In this document: positions 55,081 through 64,000 of the stretch, piece by piece
Layout: each line of letters opens with the position of its first letter
How positions within the stretch are numbered: position 1 is the stretch's first letter
Source of the DNA: Candidula unifasciata
Taxonomy: Eukaryota; Mollusca; Gastropoda; Stylommatophora; Geomitridae
Assembly (NCBI GenBank): GCA_905116865.2
Contig: CAJHNH020006645.1
Coordinates: 248,001 to 312,000 of the forward strand
Reading direction: 5' to 3'
DNA: 64,000 bases
The notes under the pieces: generated by a model
Told to the model about the DNA's origin: nothing
The model's input: the letters and a program-made list of their open reading frames with translations, nothing else
Databases searched by the model: none
Translations under genes and position numbers: made by a program

Positions 55081-55084
55081 GTGT

Positions 55085-55335
55085 GGGCTCAGGGGTCCCA
55101 TTGTGGGGAAACAAGAATAGACCCACCGCCTACCCAATAAGCATATCGTAAAAGGCGACTAATTGTGGGGGGGGGGGGGGGGGCTGCCTTCAAAGTCAGG
55201 AACCACTAGTCTGCATACAAATAAGCAAGATCTGTAAAACTGATGCACGCGTAAAACTCAGGTCCTGGAAAAAAGCCGAAGTCCAGAAATGGACGAACAA
55301 CCAGTTATTTTCGCCGGGTTTTACGGTGAACGAAA
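55085..55335 (+). repeat. dispersed repeat D copy with G17 tract
   Basis: 'gggctcaggggtcccattgt', 'aagaatagacccaccgccta', then a run of exactly 17 G (55167-55183) where other copies read aattgggagct, then 'gaaccactagtctgcata' and 'aactcaggtcctgg'. Confidence 0.85.
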
Positions 55336-55668
55336 GCAACAACAAATATTAAATAATGTTTGTTGTTGCTGGCACTTTTCTGTGTGTCCAGATGATGGTC
55401 TTATAATGTGCCATCTAGCATGTGATTGATTGCCAATGACGATGGTGAATGTGACTATCAATACCAGCTCGCATTACAAAAAGGTCCTCAGAGATTGGGA
55501 TTTCAGGACCATTGCTGTCAAAGCAATGACGTCCAGCTCTGAACCTATATGAAATAGTTCTCTCACTTATCCCCGTTTCATTTCTGATATCCGCCCTCTA
55601 TGCATCACGTTCCATGGTCTCCTGTTCTTACGAAATTTTATTAATTTGTGTACATTATTATTATTATT

Positions 55669-55742
55669 TCTTCTTCTTCTTCTTTCTTCTTCTTCTTCTT
55701 CTTCTTCTTCTTCTTCTTTTTCTTCTTCTTCTTCTTCTTCTC
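55669..55742 (+). repeat. (TTC)n microsatellite
   Basis: About 24 CTT/TTC units. It is the tail of the adjacent reverse-oriented repeat D copy. Confidence 0.95.
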
Positions 55743-56045
55743 GTTCACTGGCTGTAAACTCCAGCGGAAATCTCTGGTTGTTCGTCCACCTCTGAACTAA
55801 GTCTTTTTCCAGGACCTGCGTTTTGCATGCACATCCATTTTACAAAAATGATATGTGTATGCAGACTGTTGGTTCCTTGTCTCTAAATCGCATCAGCTGA
55901 AGAAAGGAAGGGCATCTGGGCCAAAGAAGATGCAATTCAACTATGAAGCAAGCACCCAGTTTGTCGACTCTTACGACAATTTTTTAGGGTAGTCAGTGGG
56001 TCTAAATTTGTTTTTACCCACAATGGGTGCCGGAACCCACACGGG
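55743..56045 (-). repeat. dispersed repeat D copy, 3' (GAA)n tail attached
   Basis: 'cgttcactggctgtaaactc', 'ttgttcgtccacctctgaac', 'tttgcatgcacatccatttt', 'gttggttccttgtctct', 'gtcgactcttacgaca', 'ccggaacccacacggga'. An internal 50-base insertion (55888-55940) interrupts it. Ends about 340 bases before the MTR4 start codon. Confidence 0.85.
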
Positions 56046-56386
56046 AAGAATATTATAAGAACAAAAAATCCCAGTACAAATAACCTTTTTACGGAAATAC
56101 AGTTAGGTTTGCCTCCCGTAGGGGCTCTTGTTAAGACAAATTTACAGTCCTAATTGTATGCCACATTGCCCCATATATATTACATTATTTAATCTTCGAA
56201 CAAAATTGTATTTATTAATTAATACAGAAGTTATATTTTGTGTTTAATATTAATAAATTTAGGACATAATAAATTTCGCCAAGGGTTTAGTATTGTCCGC
56301 TAGCCCATTACAACAAAAATATTTTAATTGTGCTTAGCTTCCGTGAACATTCCTGGTACAACGCTGTAGCAAGCAGCACTGTCAAC

Positions 56387-56484
56387 ATGGTGGAACCATT
56401 TGGTGGCGACTTGTTCGACGTATTTCAAGATTCTACTGCAAAAGAAAAAGAATCGGGATCAAGAGGCGGATTAGATGGATCAAA
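56387..56484 (+). CDS. MTREX: MTR4 exon 1: N-terminus
   Basis: ATG at 56387 in context caacATGG (good at -3 and +4). Encodes 32 residues plus two bases; donor gtaatt. Confidence 0.9.
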
Positions 56485-59400
56485 GTAATTATTTTCTAAT
56501 ATTTACTACACATTTGAGAAATTTCCTATATTTAAAATCAATAAAAACGTTTACACAGTTTACACATCAAGCAAGAGCATGTATCACATCTGATCTGCAT
56601 TTCGGATTTCCATCCTCCTCGCCTCAGCCATCTGCTGCATCCCTCAAAAATTAGTTTTGTAAGACGACAGCTTTAGCATTTAGAGACGGTAGAGAGTTAG
56701 AACCGGCTTATCTAGTTATAATTGCCCCACCCCCTCAACATTCCCTTGTTTTCCTGAGTAATTGCGTGAAATTTTACAGAATGTCACATAGACTTCATTG
56801 ATTGATTGAATGAAACAAACAAAATAGTGTCTCTTATTCAGTTTTATAATTTATGCCATATTGGCCCCATAATTTTAACTGATCTCCATAGTTATATTGT
56901 CAGTATCATTCAGTGAAGGCCATATTTACTTCCTGAAGAATTTCCTTAACACATACCATTTTTTGTTTAGTGGATCAGCCTGACTATGAGGAACTCACTG
57001 AAAGTGAAACTGAAAACAAAATCCTTGGTTTTGAACTTATGACCACTTGCTTGGCAGGCTACCCACTACCTTATATGCTACATTGATTTTAAGCAGGGTC
57101 ATCATTTCTATATATGTTGCCCTTGGAAGCTCCAAATTAGACTATTCCCGTAATTTCGTCATTCTCACATTCCCGTAAAAGTCGTAAAACCAGCCTGCAG
57201 TGACCTGACCTCTGAAATATTTGAATTAAAAATTAAGATAATGTTACTTGTTCTAATATCTCTCCGCTTACTGTGATTTTACCTGTTGGTCGCTCTTTTG
57301 TATTGTTAGTTAACCAATAGACACAGCACAGTTACAAACCACAACAAAGTACCAGATGGAAAAAAAAAAAGACCTAACTGATATTTTCTCTTTTGCAACA
57401 GAGCAGACAGAGTGTTCAGTCAGATTGCTGGCAAGAGAAGAGCAGAGGGGCTTGATGATGATTCAGCAAAGAAAACCAAAAATGAGGAAAAAATGTAAGT
57501 ATCATACAGTTCATAAGTGATTTCACAAATTTTTGTTTTCATTTTCTTACCACCTACTTATGTTCTTAACCCTTATTGTATGTAGCATAGGTTCTCGGTC
57601 AACTAACATCCAGATGTCTTTTTCATTTTTCTACGAACAGCTATCAAACCAAATGAAAAGTAGAAATAGGTAGCTTCATATATGGGTTCCAGGGCCCCAT
57701 TGTGGGGAAAACGATAATAAACCCACTGCCTTACCAACACATATGTCATAAGGGTTGACTAATTGAAGACTTGCTGTGAAGCTGGAGTGCATCTGCCTGA
57801 GAGGTGAGGAACTGACAGTCTGCATACAGATAAATCAGATCTGTAAAATGGATGCGCGTGCAGCGCTCAAGTTCTGGAACACGACTTGAAACACTATCAT
57901 TTTTTGCCGCAGTTTACAGCTGGTGAAAGCAAAAAAAGAAAGAGATTATCCCAAATGCAAGCGACAAGTGAACATTGTGGCTAGAAAGCATTCATTAGCA
58001 CATTACATGAATAGACAGTGGTATAGTTATGAACAAGAATACCCAGAATCACTTAAATATCTCCAAGATAAATCCAGATGTCTGTCTGGCCAGTTGACGC
58101 TCTGACACGCATGTGAACATAGGAAATGGATACTAGCTGGGGAAAGGTGTGACAGGCTTCACATTTTTCAAGTGTGGGATTTTGTAATTAAAAAAAAAAT
58201 TGTATTTTATTGTTTATTTTTAATTTAGTTCTACTTATGTTCATTTTCCTGACTAGAATATGTTCTCAACCAGCCCACATCAAGCTGTTGTAATTCCTCC
58301 CCCATCCACCCCCAACATTTCTTGCATGCCCCCTTTTATTGGCGCCATTTATATTATGCTGTAGGTAGGTGTGGGAATCATGGCCTATAGTCCTATAGCA
58401 ATGGCAACTGTGACTCGAAAGACCAGCTTGGGTTAAGAAGTCTTCCACAGTAAGAGCATGGAATTTCAGCTCCACTGTTGCCATCACAGCCCCCTTCATG
58501 TCCTCTCAGTATAATATATTATTCATATCTGTGTTGTCTGCATGTGTTAAGTCTCCCTTCATCTCCTTTGCCCTGTAGGTTCGGGGGAAAGTAAAAGTAA
58601 AAGACCCTTTTTCACGTCTTTAGGCATATTGGGCATATATGACCAGACCTATATTTTTAAAGACTAATCAGCACATGGGTGAAATGATTAGCATAATGCC
58701 GATCGACTTTACTTCCCAGGACTATACCTGGTACCCACTCAAGGCAGGGTTGACCTGAAAGCCAAGGTCATTAAAAAAATCTGGCTCAGTCAGGATCCGA
58801 ATCCACAACCTTATGATCCACAGGTGAGCTTCGAACCGCTGCACTACGGTGGCTCCCAGGTATATAGTACTAGACCTAAATTTTATAGACCAATTGGGGT
58901 TCAGTGGTTGATGTGGTCAGCATCATGCTGGCCACCTTTACTTCCCAGGACTTTATCTGATGTCCATTTAAGTTTAGGTGGACCTGGAAGCCTAGGTATT
59001 TAAAAATATACAAGTTACATTTGGATTTGAGCCCACAACTTTCAGATCCAAATGTGAGTGTATATTCTCTGCACCATAGTGACTCCCTTCTAGTGAAAGG
59101 ACATATTAGTTATGTTATCTGCTTTTCTTAGTAAATGTCATATTCCTCATTTGTTGATTTGCTAATATTCTTTCTTTAAGCTCTCTGTGAGTAATTTTGT
59201 CATTAAATTATATTCCTTCTATATATATTTTCCGTGTACACTAGTTAATGCACACTAGTTAATAAATTGTATAGCGTATTAGTAACTTGAGAAAAATTCA
59301 TTCTGACTGTTTCTAATTCAAACAGCAATACTGATTTGACATTAGAGTTCATGGTTAGCTTGCTTTATTTACATGTATGTTGTTTTTTAATCGGGTAATA

Positions 59401-62400
59401 TATCACAGTATTGTGTAGTCATTGAGGTATAACAGAGCCTTCTGGCAAAAATGGCAGAAAACGAGGTGACGGCTGATTGGGTTTTCAGCTATGTTTTGCT
59501 GGTGCAAATTTTCCATATCTGAACTGTGAGTATAAAGGTTCCATTGCCCAGATACTGAGTTGAGTGTTTGGTATAACACTGTGAGTTGGGGATTTCATGG
59601 GGCATGTTTTTTTAATGTAGTGCCCGTGGCGTGTTTTTGACTGCACTAAAATGGCATGTACTTTTGCATTCCCACCTAAATTGAGCTGCAATTCAGGTAT
59701 GGTATGTGACTGCTACTGTTGGCACATTTGACAGTTGCCTTTCCCATTTTTACTTTGCATATGCAAGCTTCAAGATATTGCAGGGCCTTGAAAGGTTTCC
59801 ACTAGTTTTCAAATGGGGACATTGAAGGACATTCTGTTTGATTTCCACTGGATCAGAAATAGAGCAGTGATGTAGTCACCCATCTGCAGTGATGTAGTCA
59901 CGCATCTGCAGTGATGTAGTCACGCATCTGCTGTGATGTAGTCACGCATCTGCTGTGATGTAGTCACCCATCTGCAGTGATGTAGTCACCCATCTGCAGT
60001 GATCTAATCAGCCATCTGCAGTGATGTAATCACCCATCTACAGTGATGTAGTCACGCATCTGCAGTGGTTGACACCTCGACTAATAAAAGAATCCTAATT
60101 TTCAGCTTGCTAAAGAAAGGAGGACATACTAGTGAGTTTAAATGTGGTACTGGATGACACTTAGGCGTTGCAAACGCGCTTTGTAATTCTTAGGTGCGGG
60201 TTCAGTCTCAGCTGCGGGTCTTGAGTTGGTTTTGATAGTGTTATCACGAGGCTGACTGTCCAGAAAGCAATGCCAAACTACTAGGCGTAAATTTGCCTAG
60301 AAGAACTACAACAGCCAAGAAATGCTGGGGTTGGTTCTGCAACTTTCTGTAAAGGATACACAACTAACTAACTGGATGACAGTCTCACTGCAGCACTCCT
60401 CATTAGTCTCTTATGACATGCAAGGTAACAGTTCTTTCCAGCTTGCTTGTATGAACAAATTTTTGGATTTAATTTCAGCGTGGAAGTGATGCCCCGGCTA
60501 CAGATACACACAGTGGAAACATTGGAGGCCTGCACACATGAAGTATGTTTTCATTGAGTTTGTTCTTAATTAGCTGATTACATCCTCGTGTGGTTTTTTT
60601 CTTTTGCCCTTTATCCCCCAATAAGGCATAGGACCTCAAGTCGTCCTATCCTTTGCTGTTGCTTGCCGCTCACCTCATGTTCTCCTTGTCTTCACTCTCC
60701 AGCTCCCTTTTGTGTGGTCTGCCTTTATTTCTGTGTGTCTGTGGATTCCAGTGAAAAGACATTCTGGTTATATTGTTTTCAGGTTTTCTCACTGTATCTA
60801 ATCCAGCGCCAGCGCCTCTTCACCTCTTGATTCACTGGAATTTTAGCTCTCTCCTAAAGCTCGACAGTGGTGATTGTATCATAAGATTTAATTCTTTCTG
60901 TTCGCTCTGTGTGTGTGTGTTTGTTTTCCTTGGTTTTTTTTCAGGAGCTTCATTTTGGGGGGAAAGGGTAGATCCACAGTATTTATAACAGACATGTTGT
61001 AAATGACTAATTAGGGGTTTGCAGAATCGGTTATATTGGACCCTCACACCCACACAGGAAACATTGAAGCCAAAGGAGAAGGACTTCGTTCTTTACCCTG
61101 ATGTGTGTTGGATGTATGGTGCCAGCCCAGATTTTCTTTTATGTACAGATCGGCATTCATCAATTAATTTGGTCAGTAACATGCCGTCTGCCTTTATTTA
61201 TTACATTTCCAGGTGCCCATTTTACACTGGGGTGACCTGGGAACTCCTTTTAATTTTAACTATCCGTGCCTCCATTGGAATTTGAAATACAATTATGCCA
61301 TTGCACAGTTTCCCAAATTCAACGTAACAGCTAAAATGAGAATTAAAATGACTGTTATTAATGACTGTATTAACACTTTTGTTGTCTCTTGAATGCTAAA
61401 ACATGGGCTGTGAAGGTGGGAATTTCTGGAAAAGAAAAATCCTTTTTAAAAAAACCCAACCGTTTTATGCAAATGACCAATAACTTGTTTAAAAATTTAC
61501 TTATCACAATTTAAAAAATTTTTGTTTTGAAATATATAAAAATAGATAAAGGGATAAATCAGTAGACAAGAAAAACTAGCATACTCTTTGTTGGTTGCTT
61601 TCTCCATGAGACTTCACCATTTGATTAGGATAAGAACTGAGATGTTTTTTTTTTTAAGTGCACTGGTCAAAAAACAAAATCAACAACTTTAGAAAAATGG
61701 AGAAAAAACATGGAAAATATATTTTTTAAAACATGTTTTTATTACCGTCAGTCAAGTGATGATTGCAGATTTAATGTTGGTGTATGTAATCTTTTGACAG
61801 GTGGTTGTGCCGCCAGATACAGAGTATGTGCCTTTGAAGCCTCCTTCAGGGGAGCCTGCTAAAGTGTACCCCTTTACCTTGGATCCCTTCCAGAAGGAAG
61901 CCTTGCTGTGTTTGGAGAACCACCAGTCTGTGCTTGTGTCAGCTCACACGTCAGCTGGGAAAACTGTTGTAGCTGTGTGAGTAATTTCGGCTGTCTTCTT
62001 CTTGTGCCATTTATCCAGGGAAGGATTCGGACTTGGTTAGACCCCAAGCTAGATAAAACCCCTACCCTACTTACATGAAAGTTTAGAGAGAACAATAAAG
62101 GAGGGGTATATGCCTGGGAAGAGAGTAAAAGAAAGGCCAAAGAAAAGATGGGTGAAGGATGTGGCGGATGGTCTCCAGATGGGTGTATTGTATGCGGGAC
62201 ATCTTGCTTGTGATCAAAAGTTTACCAGAAGGTTATTGAAGCACGGTTCTGCGAAGGACATGCTACTGATTGACTGATTGACCCTTTTAAAATACAGCCA
62301 ATCTAAGAAAACTTATAAAGTTATACACTTTTTAGGTATATGGATGTTGGAAATATATTATCGTTTAATTTTTAGTTTAAAAAAAATAAAAATGTGTTTG

Positions 62401-63841
62401 CAGAATCACATAAACTATTTGTAATCCACTAAAAAAGCTCTGTTAAAAGAAAACTGTTTTTGTAAAAAAAAAAAAAAAAATTTGTTAAGCTGCCGCTTAG
62501 TTTAGCTTATTCCTTAATCCAGCACTGCGTCTATTTCCAAGAAGAGCATACCGCCTCAGTTAGTTTTCGTCAAATTATCTTGTCTTCTGCCATCGCATGC
62601 AACGCTCTCCTTGTCTTATTCATTACTTTTTGCATGTATTAAAAAAAAAATGCAGACCTCCCCTACTAAGCAAGTAGCATGTTATCTGTTGCCTTTCTGA
62701 TGTCCAGTTATGCCATAGCCATGTCCCTGGGTAGCAAGCAGCATGTTATCTGTTATCTTGTTTACCTCCAGTTATGCCATAGACATGTCCCTGCAGACCA
62801 AGCAGCATGTTGTCTGTTATCTTTTTTACCTCCAGTTATGCCATAGACATGTCCCTGCAGAGCAAGCAGCATGTTATCTGTTATCTTTTTTACCTCCAGT
62901 TATGCCATAGACATGTCGTGTCCCTGCAGAGCAAGCAGCATGTTATCTGTTATCTTTTTTACCTCCATTTATGCCATAGACATGTCCCTGCAGAGCAAGC
63001 AGCATGTTATCTGTTATCTTTTTTACCTCCAGTTATGCCATAGCCATGTCCCTGCAGAGCAAGCAGCATGTTATCTTTTTTACCTCCAGTTATGCCATAG
63101 CCATGTCCCTGCAGAGCAAGCAGCATGTTATCTGTTATCTTTTTTACCTCCAGTTATGCCATAGACATGTCCCTGCAGAGCAAGCAGCATGTTATCTGTT
63201 ATCTTTTTTACCTCCAGTTATGCCATAGACATGTCCCTGCAGAGTAAGCAGCATGTTATCTGTTATCTTTTTTTACCTCCAGTTATGCCATAGACATGTC
63301 CCTGCAGAGTAAGCAGCATGTTATCTGTTATCTTTTTTTACCTCCAGTTATGCCATAGACATGTCCCTGCAGAGCCAGCAGCATGTTAATTGTTGTCTAT
63401 CTTGTCTTCAGTTACGCCATAGCCATGTCCCTGGGTAACAGGCAGCATGTTATCTGTTGTCTTTCTCATCTCCGGTTATGCCATAGACATGTCCCTGGGT
63501 AGCAAGCAGCATGTTATCTGTTATCTTTCTCATCTCCGGCTGTGCCATAGCCATGCCATGTCCCTGGGTAGCAAACAGCATGTTATCTGTTATCTTTCAA
63601 GTCTCCAGTTATTTCATGTCCCTAGCTAGCAAGCAGCTTGTTATTTGTTATCTTTCACATCTCCAGTTACGCCATAGCCATGTCCCTGAGGAGCAAGCAG
63701 CGTGTTATCTACACCACCCCCATCAAAGCCTTGAGTAACCAGAAGTATCGAGAGCTGTATGAGGAGTTCACAGATGTGGGCTTGATGACAGGAGATGTTA
63801 CCATCAACCCAACCGCCAGTTGCCTGGTCATGACTACTGAG
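56387..63841 (+). CDS. MTREX: MTR4 exosome RNA helicase (MTREX), 5' five exons; continues past window
   Basis: MTR4 is the Ski2-like DExH helicase that unwinds and feeds RNA to the nuclear exosome (TRAMP, NEXT and PAXT complexes). Exons: 56387-56484, 57402-57494, 60479-60542, 61801-61976, 63667-63841, all with AG/GT borders and consistent phases (2, 2, 0, 2). The N-terminus [13 protein letters not shown] resembles the animal MTR4 start. [22 protein letters not shown] leads into [20 protein letters not shown], then Walker [10 protein letters not shown]. The next exon reads [25 protein letters not shown] and [11 protein letters not shown]. The window ends in the following intron, so the DEIH box, second RecA domain, arch and helical bundle lie beyond. 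The intron before exon 5 carries a tandem array of copies of that exon's own start. Confidence 0.97.
56485..57401. other. MTR4 intron 1; nothing recognised
   Basis: AT-rich intron without a clear repeat. Confidence 0.4.
57402..57494 (+). CDS. MTREX: MTR4 exon 2: basic/acidic linker
   Basis: Acceptor ttttgcaacag, donor gtaagt. Encodes a lysine-rich stretch with [10 protein letters not shown] and KKTKNEEK, like the nuclear-localising linker of other MTR4 proteins. Confidence 0.9.
57685..57930 (+). repeat. dispersed repeat D copy in MTR4 intron 2
   Basis: 'gggttccagggccccattgt', 'aaacccactgcctta', 'gcatctgcctgagaggtgag', 'gtctgcatacagata', 'gcagtttacagctggtgaaa'. Confidence 0.85.
57935..58590. 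other. MTR4 intron 2, middle; no gene seen
   Basis: Short open stretches here have no recognisable domain. Confidence 0.35.
58594..58856 (-). mobile_element. SINE family A copy (first of two in tandem)
   Basis: Reverse orientation from 'aagacccttttt' through 'gggcatatatgaccagacct', 'gcataatgccgatcgacttt', 'gtacccactcaaggcagggt', to the head 'aaccgctgcactacggtggc'. Confidence 0.85.
58857..59095 (-). mobile_element. SINE family A copy (second of two in tandem)
   Basis: Same orientation, directly abutting the previous copy: 'gtactagacctaaattttat', 'gtcagcatcatgctggccac', 'gatccaaatgtgagtg', ending 'gcaccatagtgactccc'. Confidence 0.82.
59100..59860. other. MTR4 intron 2, no gene seen
   Basis: Nothing recognised. 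Confidence 0.35.
59868..60068 (+). repeat. 22-bp minisatellite, about 9 copies
   Basis: Units 'gtgatgtagtcacgcatctg' plus 'ca', with c/g variation (caccca/cacgca). Each unit contains the near-palindrome tgatgtagtca. Confidence 0.93.
60160..60370 (+). mobile_element. SINE family B copy with perfect 11-bp TSD
   Basis: Same body as 35407-35639 ('gaaagcaatgccaaactact', 'ggcgtaaatttgcctag', 'ggttggttctgcaactttct') with an (AACT)n tail. Flanked by identical ACTGGATGACA at 60149-60159 and 60371-60381. Lies about 100 bases before MTR4 exon 3. Confidence 0.9.
60479..60542 (+). CDS. MTREX: MTR4 exon 3
   Basis: Acceptor ttaatttcag, donor gtatgt. Encodes [20 protein letters not shown], the conserved strand before the helicase core. 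Confidence 0.93.
60600..60915 (-). mobile_element. RTE-like LINE family A, 3' end only
   Basis: Nucleotide match to 14100-14390 and 40740-41010: 'gacattctggttatattgtt', 'tcaggttttctcactgt', 'ccagcgccagcgcctcttca', 'gtgattgtatcataagattt'. Lies in MTR4 intron 3. Confidence 0.82.
60920..61800. other. MTR4 intron 3, right part; no gene seen
   Basis: AT-rich; nothing recognised. Confidence 0.4.
61801..61976 (+). CDS. MTREX: MTR4 exon 4: Q-motif region and Walker A
   Basis: Acceptor cttttgacag. Two overlapping donors exist; gtgagt at 61977 keeps the frame with exon 5. Encodes [13 protein letters not shown] and the ATP-binding SAHTSAGKT. Confidence 0.95.
62010..62285 (+). mobile_element. LINE 3' end in MTR4 intron 4
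   Basis: Plus strand reads [20 protein letters not shown] followed by a short tail and a (TGAT)-type end at 62270-62285. 'RPKKRW' with 'D' spacing is a typical LINE C-terminal block; only the extreme 3' end is present. Confidence 0.65.
62664..63666 (+). repeat. 64-bp tandem array of MTR4 exon-5 splice acceptor plus exon start
   Basis: About 15 units averaging 64 bases. Each carries a pyrimidine tract, an acceptor (ttttttacctccag or tttctcatctccgg type) and a copy of the first 40-45 bases of exon 5 (ttatgccatagacatgtccc, then tgcagagcaagcagcatgtt). The last units (63412-63640) are closer to the true exon (gggtagcaag) and the central ones are more homogeneous (tgcagagcaag). The real exon at 63667 is in effect the final, functional member of the array. 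Confidence 0.95.
63667..63841 (+). CDS. MTREX: MTR4 exon 5: motifs Ia to Ib region
   Basis: Acceptor cacatctccag, donor gtttgt. Encodes [20 protein letters not shown] and on to [12 protein letters not shown]. The first 45 or so bases are the source of the tandem array lying upstream. Confidence 0.95.
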
Positions 63842-64000
63842 GTTTGTTTTTCTTCTTCTTCTGCATTCGCCTTAAATCAGCAGATGGCATGTTGTGTTTC
63901 ACAGCCAAGCCCGACATATCTGATATCAGCAAACTAATTAATCATCTTTTACAGCAAATTTGTCAAGGGGCACTGAGCTCATGTTGTTTGCCCTGACTAA

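Noticed and set aside
62807..63228. Plus-strand frames such as those reading [20 protein letters not shown]
   Set aside because: Products of the 64-bp array derived from MTR4 exon 5, not a separate gene.

Overview
This is animal nuclear DNA, AT-rich, with small exons scattered in long repeat-filled introns. I infer a lophotrochozoan, most likely a gastropod mollusc. The basis is the mix of RTE-like LINE tails, RNase-H-bearing LINE remnants, several tRNA-derived SINE families, Merlin, piggyBac, pogo, mariner and hAT DNA elements, and very long minisatellites. The species cannot be named from the sequence alone.

Three real genes are supported. (1) A stathmin gene on the + strand has coding exons at 10018-10027, 18403-18572, 21833-22024, 24297-24452, 28959-29108 and 31222-31287 (247 codons). 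Two extra phase-0 exons carry additional tubulin-binding repeats, so the protein is about 100 residues longer than vertebrate stathmin-1. (2) A single-exon Qa-SNARE syntaxin lies on the - strand (51676-52578, 300 aa) with Habc, SNARE and C-terminal membrane segments. (3) The 5' part of the exosome RNA helicase MTR4 (MTREX/SKIV2L2) is on the + strand, with exons at 56387-56484, 57402-57494, 60479-60542, 61801-61976 and 63667-63841. It runs off the right edge of the window.

Layout: 1-9.9 kb is repeat-rich upstream DNA with a pogo remnant, two MITEs, a 36-bp minisatellite and CT-rich DNA. 10-31.3 kb is the stathmin gene; its introns hold a piggyBac remnant with a nested hAT MITE, LINE pieces, a near-intact Merlin transposon, a 28-bp minisatellite and a mariner remnant. 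31.3-51.6 kb is gene-free, with 52-bp and 35-bp minisatellites, LINEs, SINEs and a SPIN-like hAT MITE. 51.7-52.6 kb is syntaxin. 56.4-64 kb is MTR4.

The most unusual structures are the following. About 15 tandem copies of a 3' splice site plus exon start lie immediately upstream of the real MTR4 exon 5. The stathmin carries an expanded set of tubulin-binding repeats. A Merlin family with perfect or near-perfect 8-bp target duplications contains telomere-like DNA. A 178-bp element closely resembles the horizontally transferred SPIN family. Poly-G tracts of 16 or more bases all lie on one strand, five of them exactly 17 bases long. The three genes show no sign of a shared pathway: stathmin acts on microtubules, syntaxin on vesicle fusion, MTR4 on nuclear RNA surveillance.
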